64,000 nucleotides of DNA from Linnemannia hyalina (GCA_019671135.1 JAHRHY010000003.1:434001-498000), one strand, 5' to 3'. Positions 11,763 through 23,341 are shown, counted from the first letter of the stretch. The notes: generated from the letters alone by a model not told the origin. Numbers and translations: made by a program.

Positions 11763-14067
11763 ATGCCTTACAGCAGATCACACACTCTAATCCGGATCCT
11801 CCAACTCCTCCTCTCAACCTCCATCGTCATAACCGCCGCATTCCTCCTCACTTACCGAACTCGATCTCACACAAACTTCACCAACGAACCCCTTGCCTCT
11901 TGTATCTCAGGGGCCGTGGCCTTTATTTATGCAGCTTGGGCGCTTATGAACCACCGGAGGCAGCCTGATAGTCGAAGGTGGATATATTTACATGGGTTTT
12001 GGTGTTTTTTGGTCGGCGGGTTGCTTGTGGCGGGTGCGGCGCTGGCGTTTGTATTGGTAAGGCAGGGTGCGCCTTGTCAGCGGATTCGGGATTCGCAGGA
12101 ATCGCTCCAGCTCTCTAACAACGACTCTGGAGCTGGACATGATGGTTCCTATCCTACGGACGAGATGATTGGATTGGCGAAGAGGAGTCTGCCGACATAC
12201 CAGGATGGGGTCCAGTACGCACCGGGCCAGTACTGCAAGAGCGACTATTACATTCTTGACAGAGCGTGCGCGATCCTGGGGACTGTTGCGGCAGGGATGT
12301 GGTTGATTGATTTCTGCATGATCTTTGGGCTCTGTGGCTCGAGCGGGCAGTATGGCCCCTTCCGTCGGGATGAGCATCGTATTGCGGTTGCCGGAAGGAA
12401 CAATAACCCGTCGAGCAGTGTGGCATACCATCACCAGAGGCGTGGGCAGGTCGGGGTGGAGGAGTATATGGTTGAGGAGGATTATTACCCGGCCGGAGGT
12501 CAAGCGCTTCCATCTTTAAGGCATCCAGGAAACCACTACGACGGGGATACGATCTACAACGAACAGGATCAGTACTACTACGATTTGCTGGAGCAACGGA
12601 AACAGGAGCTCGAATGGCGGGACCAGAACAGGACCGTGGATGACCCCAAGGGACATGTTCAGGGTCCTATCCCTTTATCGATGCAGCAGTTTTATTACGC
12701 GACCGCGTACCCGGATAATGTGGTTGCTGTTCGGGAGACTTTGATGGCTGCTAACGGGGTCTTGAGTCCGCCCGGTAGGATGGTGATTGGAGACGACTTT
12801 GTTGCTGTCCCTGGTGGTGCTGGTGTTGGGGAGGGAGTGATGACGGCTCTTTCGCCACCACCTCGGCCGAATTCGACGGCGGTCGTCAACCGGTTTGTTC
12901 AGCCGCCGGATTCACCTACTCTACCTGGACAGGAAGATAAGCAGAAGCAGGAGGAAGATAAAAGACAACTGCCTCAACCGTCGCAACTACCCTCGCCCAT
13001 GAACCACACTACCTCCTTCAGCTCCATCGGAACCACCGCAACCAGTACCTCAACAACCACCCAACAACCAACACCAGCTCCAACATCCCCACTGGTGGCA
13101 CCAAGAACACCCCGCCTAAAAACACCCCGCCAAACACCCTCCACCTCAACTTCCACCCGCCTGCAACACAAAAACTCCCTCCCAGCACTCGAACTGCCCC
13201 CACACCAACCCCTCTCCACCACAACCCCGGAGGACAGCACATCTGCAACCTCTCCACGTTACGTCGTTTACCCCCCAGGCCCCGCATGTTACGTCTTTGA
13301 TTCGAGTCAACAAGCGTATTTGCCGAGTTTTGTCAACATGGCCGCCAGGATTGAACAGCAGCAGTATTTGAAGCGTTCATATTCGGTGTCGTCGAGTTCT
13401 CGTGGTAGTGTTGGCTCATGTACTAGTCCCTCAACACTGACATTGCCGCCGATTGCCGCTGCTGGCAGTACAGAATCTGCGAGCCGGTCAGTATGTAGGG
13501 TCATGGTAACTGGACTGGGTTTTGAGGCTATTACCCGCAGCTCTGAAGAGATCGTGGCCGAACGCTTGGCCGCTGCTGCAACGACCAGTTCAGAATCTCC
13601 CAACACATCAGCAGCCGCAACCCTTGGATCCACAGAATCCCTGACCACTCTCGACCTTTCCTCAGGCTTACCAACCAGCCCGGGCGTCGCAACTCCCTCC
13701 TCGACTGCATCACGCCCACAACGGATCGCCATGCCTTCCGGCTTCGGATCTTACTTCTCTCAATCACAACCAGCGGTTGGGTCCCCAACAGGATCCCTGG
13801 AATCCTTCACCAGCCGCAGGAGCTCCGACAGCAACCATAGCAGCAATCATCCACACCAGTACCTCCAACGGATGCGCTCACTCCCGCATCTACATAGCCC
13901 GCTCGGCACTGAGATCCACGACAACGAGAGCGAAGAAGATTCTCAACTCCCACCGCCGCCACGACCACAACAGCAACAACAGCAATTAACAAAGAAGCCC
14001 ACGATGCTGATGCGCAAGTCGTCAAGACTGACCATCGTCACCCCTACTCCTCAACCCCCACCCTCTC

Positions 14068-14100
<33 letters not shown>

Positions 14101-14192
14101 GCCAACCAGCCTCGGCAAGTAGTGATCTTCAATCCCCACAACATCCTTACACACCTTCACCACCCATATCACCGTACATTGGCGATTTCTGA
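11763..14192 (+). CDS. Four-span membrane protein with long disordered tail, unknown function
   Basis: A single uninterrupted frame of 809 residues. The N-terminal ~190 residues hold four hydrophobic segments (about 9-30, 46-62, 73-99 and 166-190), a layout like MARVEL/tetraspan proteins, with short charged loops and a cysteine-containing loop between spans 3 and 4. The remaining ~600 residues are hydrophilic, Ser/Pro/Thr-rich, with a Q-run and a run of ten Asn near the C-terminus, and are probably cytoplasmic and disordered. I chose the Met at 11763 because it follows a CA-rich leader and begins just before the first span; an in-frame Met at 11700 would add 21 residues. I do not recognise the family. 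The gene converges on the next one, with only 97 bp between stop codons. Confidence 0.75.

Positions 14193-14195
<3 letters not shown>

Positions 14196-14226
<31 letters not shown>
14196..14226. repeat. A31 homopolymer tract
   Basis: Thirty-one consecutive A on the plus strand, four bases after the stop codon of the plus-strand membrane gene and within the 97-bp space between two convergent stop codons. Confidence 0.95.
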
Positions 14227-14228
<2 letters not shown>

Positions 14229-14289
14229 AATAAACTTGGCGAGAATATTTAATTAATCAAAAAGTGGTGTCTGTGCAAATGACATATTA

Positions 14290-16272
14290 CTACAACCGAC
14301 GCGGGGAAGCACTAGAAGAAGCCTGCAAACTCTGCCGCTGCGACGACCGCGAAGACGGACCAGATGACAGGGGAGGACGCGGTGAGATGGGAGAGATAGG
14401 CGAAACAGGGGACCCAGGCGGAGGCGTCGAGCCACTTGCAGCCGCCAGGAAGGCATGGCTCGAACTCCTCCTTGACAGGCTTGACGAAGGCTGTGAAGAA
14501 TCTGTGACTGATGAGGGCAAAGATGACGTTGCGGAGGAAAATGAGGGTCGGTTGTTGAGGTCCTTGGTGTACGACAGTCCTGTCGCGATATCGCGCTCTT
14601 CTCCTTCTGCGTACGTCGGTGGCGGCGCTGCCGCTGTGGGGTCGGATGAAGGAGTGGTGACGATCTTGGGTATATTGACAGACAGGCGGGAGCGTGGTTG
14701 GTTGACAGTAGCAGCAGAGTCAAGAACTGCGGCCGTGGTCGGGTCGCTGTGTATGCTTCTTGTAGATGTTCCACTTCCTGATGTTGTAGCAGCTGCTCCA
14801 AGAGTGTTCAAAGCAACAACATGCCCTCCAGTTGGTGAGCCTGCGTGCTGATGTCGCGCACCCTCAGCTTCCTTCGAATCCAAAAAAAGTGAACTCCTGA
14901 CAGACGAAGAGTTGCTCCGTGTAGTCCTTGATGCCGCAAAATCGCCCTGCTCGTTCTCCATCTGATCCTCCGTCCGACTCCTCCTGAACCAACTACCAAA
15001 TCCACCACCGCTGCCACTTCTCTCGTGTACAGACAAACCCTGCTTCTCGTTGTCCATCAAAGAGGGTTCGGTAGAGTGCAGCTGAAAGACATAATCGCTC
15101 TCCTTGTCGTCGTCATCTCTTCCCTGTTGGTGTTGGTCCGGGTGTTGTGAATGCAGGGGTAAAGACAAGGACCGTCGCCTCTCTCGGTCTCGATCTCGTT
15201 CTCCCTCTATCGCTCCATCTGCTACCTGGGACCGTGCAGACCGCCTTCTCTTCTTCATACTCCTCTTCTCCTTGTCCGCCGCCATTTTCTTCTTCCTCCG
15301 GACCAGACCAAAGATGATCGCCAATCCAAATACGACCACAATCGCAATAATCCCTCCAACCCATCCCGGAAACTTGTTCGGTTTATCATCTCCATTCCCA
15401 CTTCCTCCCTGTCCACTACCGCCATTATTGGTATCGCCTCGGTCGAGTTTGGACGGTAGACAGACGGTAGCCCCGGTATTGCCTGCAGTCGAATTTCGAG
15501 GCCCATCTCCCCCTACTCCTTCTCCCTCAGACCAAGAACTATCACAACGGAGAGAGCTGCATTGGGCATAGGATGTGCAGGTGTGAAAGTTGGGCAGAAC
15601 CTCCTTGCAGATTCCAGCAACGCCTACAGCGACTTCAGCTCCAACTGGAGGAGGAACAAAGTCGCAATAGGACCCTTGCTCGCAATCTCCTCGAAAATTG
15701 AACACCTGCACTCCAGCACCCACTCCCGGCGACCGACTTCCTCCAAATGATGTTGGTGATGTTGATGATGTTGGTGATGATGATGTTGGTGATGTTCCCT
15801 CTCTTCTTCCATTAAGGGTGTCGTTGAGCCGCTGGTTTGCAATTGCGACCAACGTCTGAAACAAAGGGTCCCTAGTTGGTGGGAGTGGAATAGGGTAACA
15901 AGTCTCGCCTAGCCGGGCTGGGCCTTGATAGTTCACCGGTTGCCCATCAACACCCAGCAGAGGCGGTGAAGGGTTGGTCGTGTTGTCGTTTATTACTGTT
16001 GATAGGGATGGTACCCAAATCGTCTGCTGTTGTTGTTGTTGTGTTGAATTGAGGGAAAGGAGAAATCCGCGGGTGGTGGAGATGGGTGCGCAGAAAAGAC
16101 CGTTGGTTTGGAAGAAGCAGCCCATGGGTTCTCCTACTCCATTAGGATTATCCGGGCTGCTGTTGGCTGTCGCATTGGTGTTTGGACAGTGTGGGATGGG
16201 TTGTGATGCAGTGATGTTCCCGCAGGAGGGTTGCGAGGAAGGGATGATGGTGAACGGTGTGGTAGTGGACAT
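14290..16272 (-). CDS. Single-pass membrane protein with Cys-rich outer domain, unknown function
   Basis: One uninterrupted frame; the Met at 16272 gives 660 residues. Residues 1-300 are Asn/Ser/Thr-rich with possible N-glycosylation sites and scattered cysteines (for example in GDCEQGSYCDF and CTSYAQCSSLRC), suggesting a disulfide-bonded extracellular part. One strong membrane segment follows (about 303-325, from GWVGGIIAIVVVFG), then a stop-transfer RRKKK and a Lys/Arg-rich stretch. The last ~300 residues are Ser-rich and disordered with many potential phosphorylation sites. No clear signal peptide precedes the outer domain, so insertion would be type III-like unless an upstream exon is missing. 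The layout recalls fungal cell-wall sensors of the Wsc/Mid2 kind, but no WSC domain is visible; treat that as analogy only. Confidence 0.72.
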   Translation of the reverse strand: MSTTTPFTIIPSSQPSCGNITASQPIPHCPNTNATANSSPDNPNGVGEPMGCFFQTNGLFCAPISTTRGFLLSLNSTQQQQQQTIWVPSLSTVINDNTTNPSPPLLGVDGQPVNYQGPARLGETCYPIPLPPTRDPLFQTLVAIANQRLNDTLNGRREGTSPTSSSPTSSTSPTSFGGSRSPGVGAGVQVFNFRGDCEQGSYCDFVPPPVGAEVAVGVAGICKEVLPNFHTCTSYAQCSSLRCDSSWSEGEGVGGDGPRNSTAGNTGATVCLPSKLDRGDTNNGGSGQGGSGNGDDKPNKFPGWVGGIIAIVVVFGLAIIFGLVRRKKKMAADKEKRSMKKRRRSARSQVADGAIEGERDRDRERRRSLSLPLHSQHPDQHQQGRDDDDKESDYVFQLHSTEPSLMDNEKQGLSVHERSGSGGGFGSWFRRSRTEDQMENEQGDFAASRTTRSNSSSVRSSLFLDSKEAEGARHQHAGSPTGGHVVALNTLGAAATTSGSGTSTRSIHSDPTTAAVLDSAATVNQPRSRLSVNIPKIVTTPSSDPTAAAPPPTYAEGEERDIATGLSYTKDLNNRPSFSSATSSLPSSVTDSSQPSSSLSRRSSSHAFLAAASGSTPPPGSPVSPISPISPRPPLSSGPSSRSSQRQSLQASSSASPRRL

Positions 16273-16667
16273 CAATATATTAGATGATCTGAGTTGATTG
16301 TTTGGAGAGAGAAGGACAAAATACAAGGAGAAAGGAAGGAGTGGGTGATGGAAGGAGTGAGAGGGAGAAAGAGAGAGAGTAAGAGTGTGAGATTGGTGGT
16401 TCGTTGTCTGTCCGTATACGAATGTAATGTGAGCATCCGTCAATGGAAGGGGACTGAGGGGTGAGAGTAAGTGAGAAGGAAAAATTGAGAGGACAATCGA
16501 GCGACAAACCCGGGAATACTTGCATCCATGACAATCATTATTAATTGACCAGCAAGCGCCAATCTTACCAGGGACAACTGACTTTCTTTTTTTTTTGTTT
16601 TTTTGAGAGTCTTTAGGGGGTTCTGGGCCCAACAAACAGTGTTCATGCACCGCCAGTCAGCGTCAAT
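16273..16667. other. Intergenic between co-directional genes
   Basis: About 395 bp separating the membrane-protein gene from the stop of the next minus-strand gene. No gene seen; it holds the 3' flank of the upstream gene and a CT-rich leader of the downstream one. Confidence 0.5.
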
Positions 16668-19560
16668 CTAAACCTGTCCCTTGCTAGTGTCTTCTGCCTG
16701 GGTCTGCTGGATTTGTTGCCTCTGAACGCAATAAACGGGGACCCTTCCTCCTCCAGGATAGTGATAGAACGCCTGTTGCTGGATGTAGTGATGAACACCC
16801 TGTTGCTGCTGTTGCTGAGGTAGACGAGACATGTCCTGCTCATCAAGGTGGCAATATTGCTGTTGCAGATGTTGCTGCTGCTGCTGGGTCATGCGCTTAT
16901 AGTATTGCTGGTTCTGAGCGTCGGAGTGACTGTGGTAAGAAGTAGTAGAGTGCTGCAGAAACTGCAAGTTATGACCATTGTTATCAATGGACTGCTGCTG
17001 CTGTGCATCTGGACGCAAATTACTCGACGACTCGGTCGATCGCTGGTCCTGAGACTTTAGGCCTCCTTGCTGGTGCTGCGTCTGTGCTAGAGGAGGTCGA
17101 TCCTGGCCGCGCCCTTTTTTCTTTCCAGACCGACGTCCCTGGAAACCTCCATTGTTGTTGTCTGTGGGCAATTCCTTCTTGCTGCCTGTGCCGCTGACCT
17201 TGTACCCAAATGAGGTGCTCTCCGATTGCTGCAGAGTCATCACACCACTGGAATGACCATAGACAGCCTGTTGTTGCCTCAATTGGTCCCCCGACAACGG
17301 CGAAACGCCTCGTCTGACTTCTGAGCCAGCGCTCTCTGTAATTGTTCGTGCCACCATACGGTCCTGAGTACCTCTCTGGTTTGGATTCGTCGCCTGCAAT
17401 TGCCTTGGCTCCTGATAGATCGGCCCTGGAACGTATGACACGTATTGACCATGACTATGGGCTCTAGCGCTCGAACTGGCGCCACACTCCTTTTCATCGT
17501 CCTCATAAATCACCCCCAGACGATCATCTCCACTCTCCCCGTAACTCTTCTGTGAGACGCGATGAGCACGGAAGGAAGTGCTCTCCTGAGAAGGACCGCC
17601 GCTTGGACGACCGAATCGACGACGAGAATCACTCTTGCCAGAGTCCTTGTCGTCTGGCTGCGAGAAGATTGAATGGCCTGGTTCATTGCTAACGTGCATA
17701 CCAGGAAGAGCTGGTGGAGCTTGCATCAGGGAAGGGTTGCTGACATGAGGATCGGCGGGATAGGACGATCCAGCCACCCATGGAGGAAGCATGAACCGAT
17801 CTATGTTTCAGCAACATATGCAGAGTTAAAATCGATATACAGCAAGGACGCCAACTTCGGTCAAGGGCATCAGCAAAAAGGAGAATGGGGCATGTGCTAG
17901 TTACAGCCAGACATTGGATGGACGGGCACCAATGGGACAACTGCTGGTACCATAGGTGCAGTGACGGCTGGCAGTGACGATGGCTCACACGACGCGCTTG
18001 GATCCGTCTGTGATGCAACCTCTCTACCAAGACAGACCGGCACAGCCGGAGTTGGTTCTGCTTGCTTCGCGTTTACAATTTGAGCAACCGCCATGGATTC
18101 TTGTCCTGGAGTAGTCTTTGGTGGCGACTCGGACGACGGCGGGTTGGAGGAACTAATTTTACTGAACCAGTTCTCGACCGTCGCGCATGACTTTTGTGCA
18201 ACCGTCAAAGTAGGCTCGGACATCAATGAACGTACGGAGGTTCCTTCAATGTCATCCTCTTTTCCGGCTCCGGTATGAGCCTTCACAATCGATGATGGAC
18301 CATCCACTTGACGGCCGTCAGAAATGAGAGGAGTGTCCCTCAGCTCCAAGTCTGCAGATGGGTAGGTGAGGTGATCAATCTCGTCGTAGATGCACTTGTC
18401 TACAAGCAGAGTCGATTTGTGAGAAGAAAATAAAATGAGCGATGAAAAGGTAAGTGTGTGCTTGTGGATGTGCGGATGGGACAAGTAATTTCATAAGTCA
18501 GATCACAGTGAAGATGATGACTTACAGGTGATATCACCGTCCTCTGCGACATTGTCGGTGGACTTCTCTGCCAGCTTGCGCACCATCGAGTACAACTCCT
18601 TGCGCGAATGAATGCAATCGTCTCCGTCCGACAACTCGGCTGCCTGTGCAACCTCAAAGAGACGAGATCGAAATTTTTCCAAAACCTTGAGACTGTTGGA
18701 CAGGGGCAAGGTTAGGTACTCCTTGGCATCGTCCAGCTGCTTGAGAGCGTAGAACAGGCGGATGACCTGGATAAACGCTGAAGTGGCGGATTCTTGCGTC
18801 TCCCTAGTCACAGTTTCTTTTGATCTCTCGATATCGCGCAAGTGCTTATCGATTTGTGTGTTGCGCTCCAGTTTGTCCTAAAAAAGTAGAGTGAAATGAC
18901 ATAAGTTTATGATTTCAACCCTCAAATACGAGCTAAAAAAGCATAAAGAAACGCAACCACAGACTACTTACATTTGCTTGCAGGACAGTCATAGCCTTGG
19001 AGAGGTCCTCGAGTTCCTTCAAGGATGCCGACATCTCGAGCTTCTTCTCCAACGCCGCTAACTGGTCTGGCTCCAATGTGGCTTTCTTCGATGGGTCTTC
19101 GTTCAGAGCCGCTTCTGTTGTCTCGACTCTTGTCTAACAAAAGGGGAGGGTATCAAAACAATAGCTTCAGAATCAAAGGAACAGAAAAAAAGCCTTTTCG
19201 AGTGCTCATGCATGCATAACGAGGCACGATCACAACGATAAACAAACAGATCAAACGTACCACACGCTTTTTCAGCCTGCGCATACGTCGAAAGACGAGG
19301 CTCAGATACGGGTTCGGACCTCCAGCATCGGTCTCTGAGGTGGACCCAGCGGCCGAAGGTCGTTTCATTGCTAACGCGCTGTTGCTCTTCGACTGGAGTT
19401 TCTTGGTCGCGGGCTGGTTCGTAAGCTCTGTTGCTGAAGGAAGAGGGAGTATCAGGTGTGTAAAGGTTGTTGCTGGTGGGTGCTTGGCGCCAGACCGCGA
19501 TCGACGCTTGGCAGCGGTGATAGTGGTGGTTGCTATGGTTTGGGCGCGTGCTTCGTTCAT
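16668..19560 (-). CDS. Caprin-like coiled-coil protein with Gln-rich, RGG-like tail
   Basis: Five exons (19560-19261, 19133-18972, 18877-18526, 18399-17905, 17800-16668) encode 813 residues; all junctions keep frame with GT-AG ends. Residues about 90-280 form an alpha-helical region beginning RRMRRLKKRVTRVE and containing LEPDQLAALEKKLE, then a segment ending KCIYDEIDHL. The order and spacing resemble the HR1 region of animal Caprin (LNQDQL motif, later TYKVLKEI). The C-terminal half is low-complexity, with GGFQGRRSGKKKGRGQDR and long Q-rich stretches, as in RNA-granule proteins. Caprins bind RNA and join stress granules with G3BP; a similar cytoplasmic mRNA role is plausible here but inferred. 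The N-terminal ~90 residues are basic and Thr/Ser-rich. Alternative: an unrelated coiled-coil protein with a convergent Q-rich tail. Exon models are firm; the family call is tentative. Confidence 0.6.
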
Positions 19561-20887
19561 GTTGGCAACGGGACCAAGGTGGAAGGGGAAGGAGAGCGAG
19601 GGGAAGAGGAAAGAAGAAAAAGGAAGACAAAAGGAGAAGATTCTGATCTAGGGTTGAAAGGCCAAGATGGCGGTTTGTATCACCTGACACATTGGGTGAA
19701 AGCGCGTTCACAAAGAAAAAAGGCACCGTTGGAAGTTCTCATTGATATCATACTGGAGGAAGTACTGTACCTGATAACACGGGAACAGTCTAAGGCGTAG
19801 GTCGCCTTGCTTACACGCGACTTCAACGCCGAACGTGTCATTGGTGTCGTCTCTCGTATCTGAAATTAAATGACACGAGAAGAGGGAAGAGGGAGATGTT
19901 GACTCAGGATTGTCCTGGCCTGGAAGCCTGGGTAAACTCCCGTTTTCCTCACGCCAGACCTTTCCTCCAAGAACCTCTGGCTGTTTGAAGAAAAAAATGT
20001 TTCTACTGTGCATTGTGCATGGGTCTCCCAATCGTCGACTTTCAATTGACCAATAGCCTTTCAGCCTGGCCACAACTATTATTTTTGGTTCTGGCTGTGT
20101 GTGGATGTGCTTAGACATGATCGTTTTTTATTTTCCTCTCATTCTTCCTATAGGTATTTTTCCCTCTTCCCATTCTCTTTCCCTTTGTGCGTTAGGGATT
20201 CCTTGATGGTTTTTTTTGTACGTGGATCAAAGCTTGATGGCGGAAAGGTTACACGGGTGTAACAAGGGAGTTAGTTGTATCTCTTATGAACTATGGGCGC
20301 GAGCCATTGCTGACTATTTTTCTTTCTTTGTGGCACACCCCCGCCCTTACCCTGGCACGGTGAAGAGAATGTCATAGAAGCAAGGTTCAAGGACGCTTCA
20401 ATACGGATTTACGGAAATTGGAAAGTAAAAAAATAAAAAATAAAAATAAAGCTTCGACTCTTCTGTATCACAAAAAACAATTGCATAGGATGGGTAAGGG
20501 CTCTGAATACTCACACCACGGAGTGAACTTATTGTTTTTCCATGCTTGACGCTCACTCAATTTTCTCACTCCTACACGCCACTTGTTCTTCCATTTTTTT
20601 TTCTCATTGATCCGATGCCCTTTCATGAGGAGGTATGATGATAATAGTTTTGGACAAGTTTGAAGTGACGGGACTGTTCATGCCGAATGAACAAAAGTTC
20701 CCGTCGCCTGGCTGGAGACTGCCTTGCGGGATGTTGCCCGAAATGAAGACAATGTCAAAGGTATAAAAGCCAAGGGCGATCCCTCATTTTTCCTTCACAA
20801 CAAACAACTACTGCTACTCGTATTCACAGCACACCTCCAAAACCCACACATATATACCCTTACCACACACAACACACATCTTTCATC
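19561..20887. other. Intergenic between divergent genes
   Basis: No supported gene. It contains the promoter of the Caprin-like gene at its left and that of the secreted I9 protein at its right. A 136-residue open frame around 19708-20118 (minus) has no domain signal. Confidence 0.5.
20762..20768 (+). promoter_or_regulatory. TATA box of the secreted I9 protein gene
   Basis: TATAAAA 120 bp upstream of the start codon at 20888, followed by a CA/CT-rich leader free of ATG. A good consensus at a normal distance suggests that this gene is still transcribed. Confidence 0.6.
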
Positions 20888-21916
20888 ATGTTCCTTGCTA
20901 CCGCTTCATTTTCCCTCCTGATGGCTTCACAGGCCTTGGCAACAACCGTCACCTCTCAATCACACGACATAGCACCCCTCATCACCCCAGAAGTCACAGC
21001 GAAAGTTTCCCCCGACTCCTACATCATCGTTTTCAAGGATGGCTTCAAATCCACCAACTTTCCTTCAAAGAGCAAGCAAGCAGACCCAATCCAACAATCT
21101 CACGACAACAATAAAGCTGCTCTTTGGGACGAGATCACTGAGGGCATCAAACACTTCATTGACCTAGGCTCCTTCCAAGCGGTTGCCGGCAGATTCTCTG
21201 GTAAGGCTCTAGCCGAGATCCGCCAACACCCTGCAGTCGCCTTTGTCGAACACGACACAGTTGGGCAGCGACTCAGCAGCTCTTCTTCTTCACCCTCCGA
21301 GACGCGAGAGTATCACTCTTGGAGTCTTGCTCCTACGAGCACTACTTCCTCCGCCGCCATTTCTATCGCTGCTGCTGCCCAAAATACAGTGCTAGACACA
21401 AGATCTGCTCGAATCTACCTGTATGCCGCTCAGGAACACGGCGAGAACATTAATATCTCTGCCGCTGATGCCGACATGATGTTTAGTCCTCAAGATCTCC
21501 AGGCCGCCGACGATGCCACTAGCACGCCTGAGCTGAGCACAACAAGCACCGACGAGAAAGACATTACTGTCATCACTGTCACTACAACACAGGCCGCATC
21601 TAGCAAGATGGCTTTCAAGCTGGCCGAGGAGACACAGCCGGTGATCGTCTCCACCCTCCGCTCTAATGGCAACAGCACAGCCTCAGACTTTATTGCCGTG
21701 GTCGACTACATCGTCCGGAATCAGCTCAGGAGGACGAACGGTGGTGGTGCAGATGAGAAGAAGGTTAGCCATGACGGGTGTGTTCTGAGCGTCCCCTTTG
21801 CATTCACCAACTCTCGGTCAATGGTTCTCGCTGTCACCAAGGCGTTCGAGTCTGGACTCCATCTTGCTCTTGGAAATGGCGTAACGGTCTCAAACACTAT
21901 TGTAGAAAAGCTTTAA
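20888..21916 (+). CDS. Secreted I9-domain protein, catalytically dead subtilase relative
   Basis: Intronless, 342 residues, start in the context CATCATG after a CA-rich leader. An N-terminal hydrophobic signal (FLATASFSLLMASQALA) precedes an inhibitor-I9/subtilisin prodomain at about residues 40-130 (SYIIVFKDGF, HFIDLGSFQAVAGRFSG, VAFVEHDTVG). Where proteinase-K-like subtilases carry the Asp (DTG), His (HGTHVAG) and Ser (GTSMA) motifs, this protein has none: the expected Asp strand reads ARIYLYAAQEHG, the His region is a Ser/Thr-rich stretch, and it stops shortly after LALGNGV, the counterpart of the VAAGN oxyanion region, before any Ser motif. Proteolysis is therefore excluded by sequence. 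It may persist as a free I9-type protease inhibitor, like yeast Pbi2, or be a decaying copy. Two clear subtilase relics lie directly downstream. Confidence 0.75.
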   Translation: MFLATASFSLLMASQALATTVTSQSHDIAPLITPEVTAKVSPDSYIIVFKDGFKSTNFPSKSKQADPIQQSHDNNKAALWDEITEGIKHFIDLGSFQAVAGRFSGKALAEIRQHPAVAFVEHDTVGQRLSSSSSSPSETREYHSWSLAPTSTTSSAAISIAAAAQNTVLDTRSARIYLYAAQEHGENINISAADADMMFSPQDLQAADDATSTPELSTTSTDEKDITVITVTTTQAASSKMAFKLAEETQPVIVSTLRSNGNSTASDFIAVVDYIVRNQLRRTNGGGADEKKVSHDGCVLSVPFAFTNSRSMVLAVTKAFESGLHLALGNGVTVSNTIVEKL

Positions 21917-22749
21917 ACACTTCGTTTATGCCTATACCCTTATCTTAGAATATTATTTTTTTTGGCAAGACAATACACTCATTCTTTTTCACTTTCCTTT
22001 GCGTTGGCACTATGCCCAGAGGTTTGTTATCGTGTGTGTGTGTATGTATGTATGTATGTATGTATGTATGAAATGTCTGAATGTGTGAATAAATGAAAGT
22101 ATGAATGGTACCCCATTTCACCATTTTTGTTGCGTGTCAATACCCAAGCACAAGACAAAAGCTGTGTGAATTATTTCAACAGCCCAGAATTGTGATACTT
22201 TGAGCAGTCAAAACTCTAATCGATTTCTTGCATCGCCAGGTCCGAGAGAAACCTGGAGCCAGACATGCATGTCACTGTGTCTTGGGGTGTCCAAGATACC
22301 TTCTTTTTTTATTGATCAAGGTTTTGTACTCATACCAGGTCAAGAGCTTCTTTGTTTTTTTTTGGCCCCTTTGCCGAATGAGGGGGAACGGAGGTGGTGA
22401 TAACTTTGGGCTGTTGTCTCTGCTTGATCTAATTTTGTTGTTGTGCGCTACTCTTGCAAGTTGGTTGAACACGGTGTCTCTTTATTTCTCTTTTGTGATG
22501 TCCGTGTATTCCTTTGATCGATGCGGCATGCTGACCATGCACACAGAGAATCAAGAGCCCAAATCGATAAAACGAAGAGGAAGAACGAGTTAACATTCGA
22601 GCGGCGCCCGCGGTGGTCGGATATCGATCCCGATCAGCTTCTTTGTTTTATTTTTGATGCTGTTCAAGAGCACACCTTCAATACTTTTTCCAGTTAAACG
22701 CAAACGCGATTTTTCCCATGACTTCAGCTAGAAACAACCACAGCTACAA
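21917..22749. other. Intergenic in subtilase cluster
   Basis: No supported gene; a GT/GTAT microsatellite lies at 22032-22070. Short open frames at 22200-22600 have no domain signal. Confidence 0.5.
22032..22070. repeat. GT and GTAT microsatellite
   Basis: (GT)n passing into about seven copies of GTAT in non-coding DNA. Confidence 0.9.
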
Positions 22750-23165
22750 CAATGTCGAGTCCAACCGGGCCTTGGTCGTCTTCAAGAACGGCGTACGCGC
22801 TCACGACTTTTCTCGGCCCGTATCCGATGTTTCGATATACAACACAATACAGCCCACCAGTTGTCGTAGGGATCAAGTACATCTACAACGGTAAAATCGC
22901 GCTTTCGAACTACAGATCGTGTGTCGATATGTTTGCGCCTGGATAGGCGGTCTTGTCGATTTGGATTGGTGGTAGCGAGACCGCGACTGCCTTCGGGTCG
23001 GGGACACCAATGGCGCCGCCGTATGTTGCTGGATTATTGGCGTAGTATCTCACCATTTCACCTCGTTCCTCTTTGACGTTCCATAGTGGAGAGTGGGCAC
23101 TCAAAGAGTTGAAAGCGGTGATGATTTCAAGGGTGACTCGGAATGTCTTGAGCGACGCGCGGTAA
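22750..23165 (+). pseudogene. Internally deleted S8 subtilase relic
   Basis: Translation without regard to stops shows an I9 prodomain start (ALVVFKNGVRAHDF) and, after about 80 bp of unmatched sequence, the C-terminal part of a proteinase-K-like enzyme: NYRSCVDMFAPG, a TAG stop, AVLSIWIGGSETAT, then SGTPMAPPYVAGLLA and a second stop. The catalytic-Ser motif GTSMA is mutated to GTPMA, and the whole region carrying the Asp and His motifs is missing. It is therefore a dead copy made by a large internal deletion plus point changes. It lies between the intact I9 gene and the frameshifted pseudogene, and is best read as an old tandem duplicate. Confidence 0.85.
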
Positions 23166-23341
23166 ATTTTCTTGCATACAGTAGTGTTCAGGGACAATCA
23201 TACTGTGCTTGATAGGCCAGCTCATGTCTGTAATATTCAGATGAAAGAAAAATAAAACATAAAACGAACCATTGCGGCACCTCAATTGGGAAGTGCGTAC
23301 CTGAGTAAGCTTATTTTCAGGTCCTGCCAGAATTGTGGGAA

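Noticed and set aside
19708..20118. 136-residue minus-strand frame between two divergent genes
   Set aside because: No similarity to any family I know, no splice partners, and it would occupy the promoter of the Caprin-like gene.
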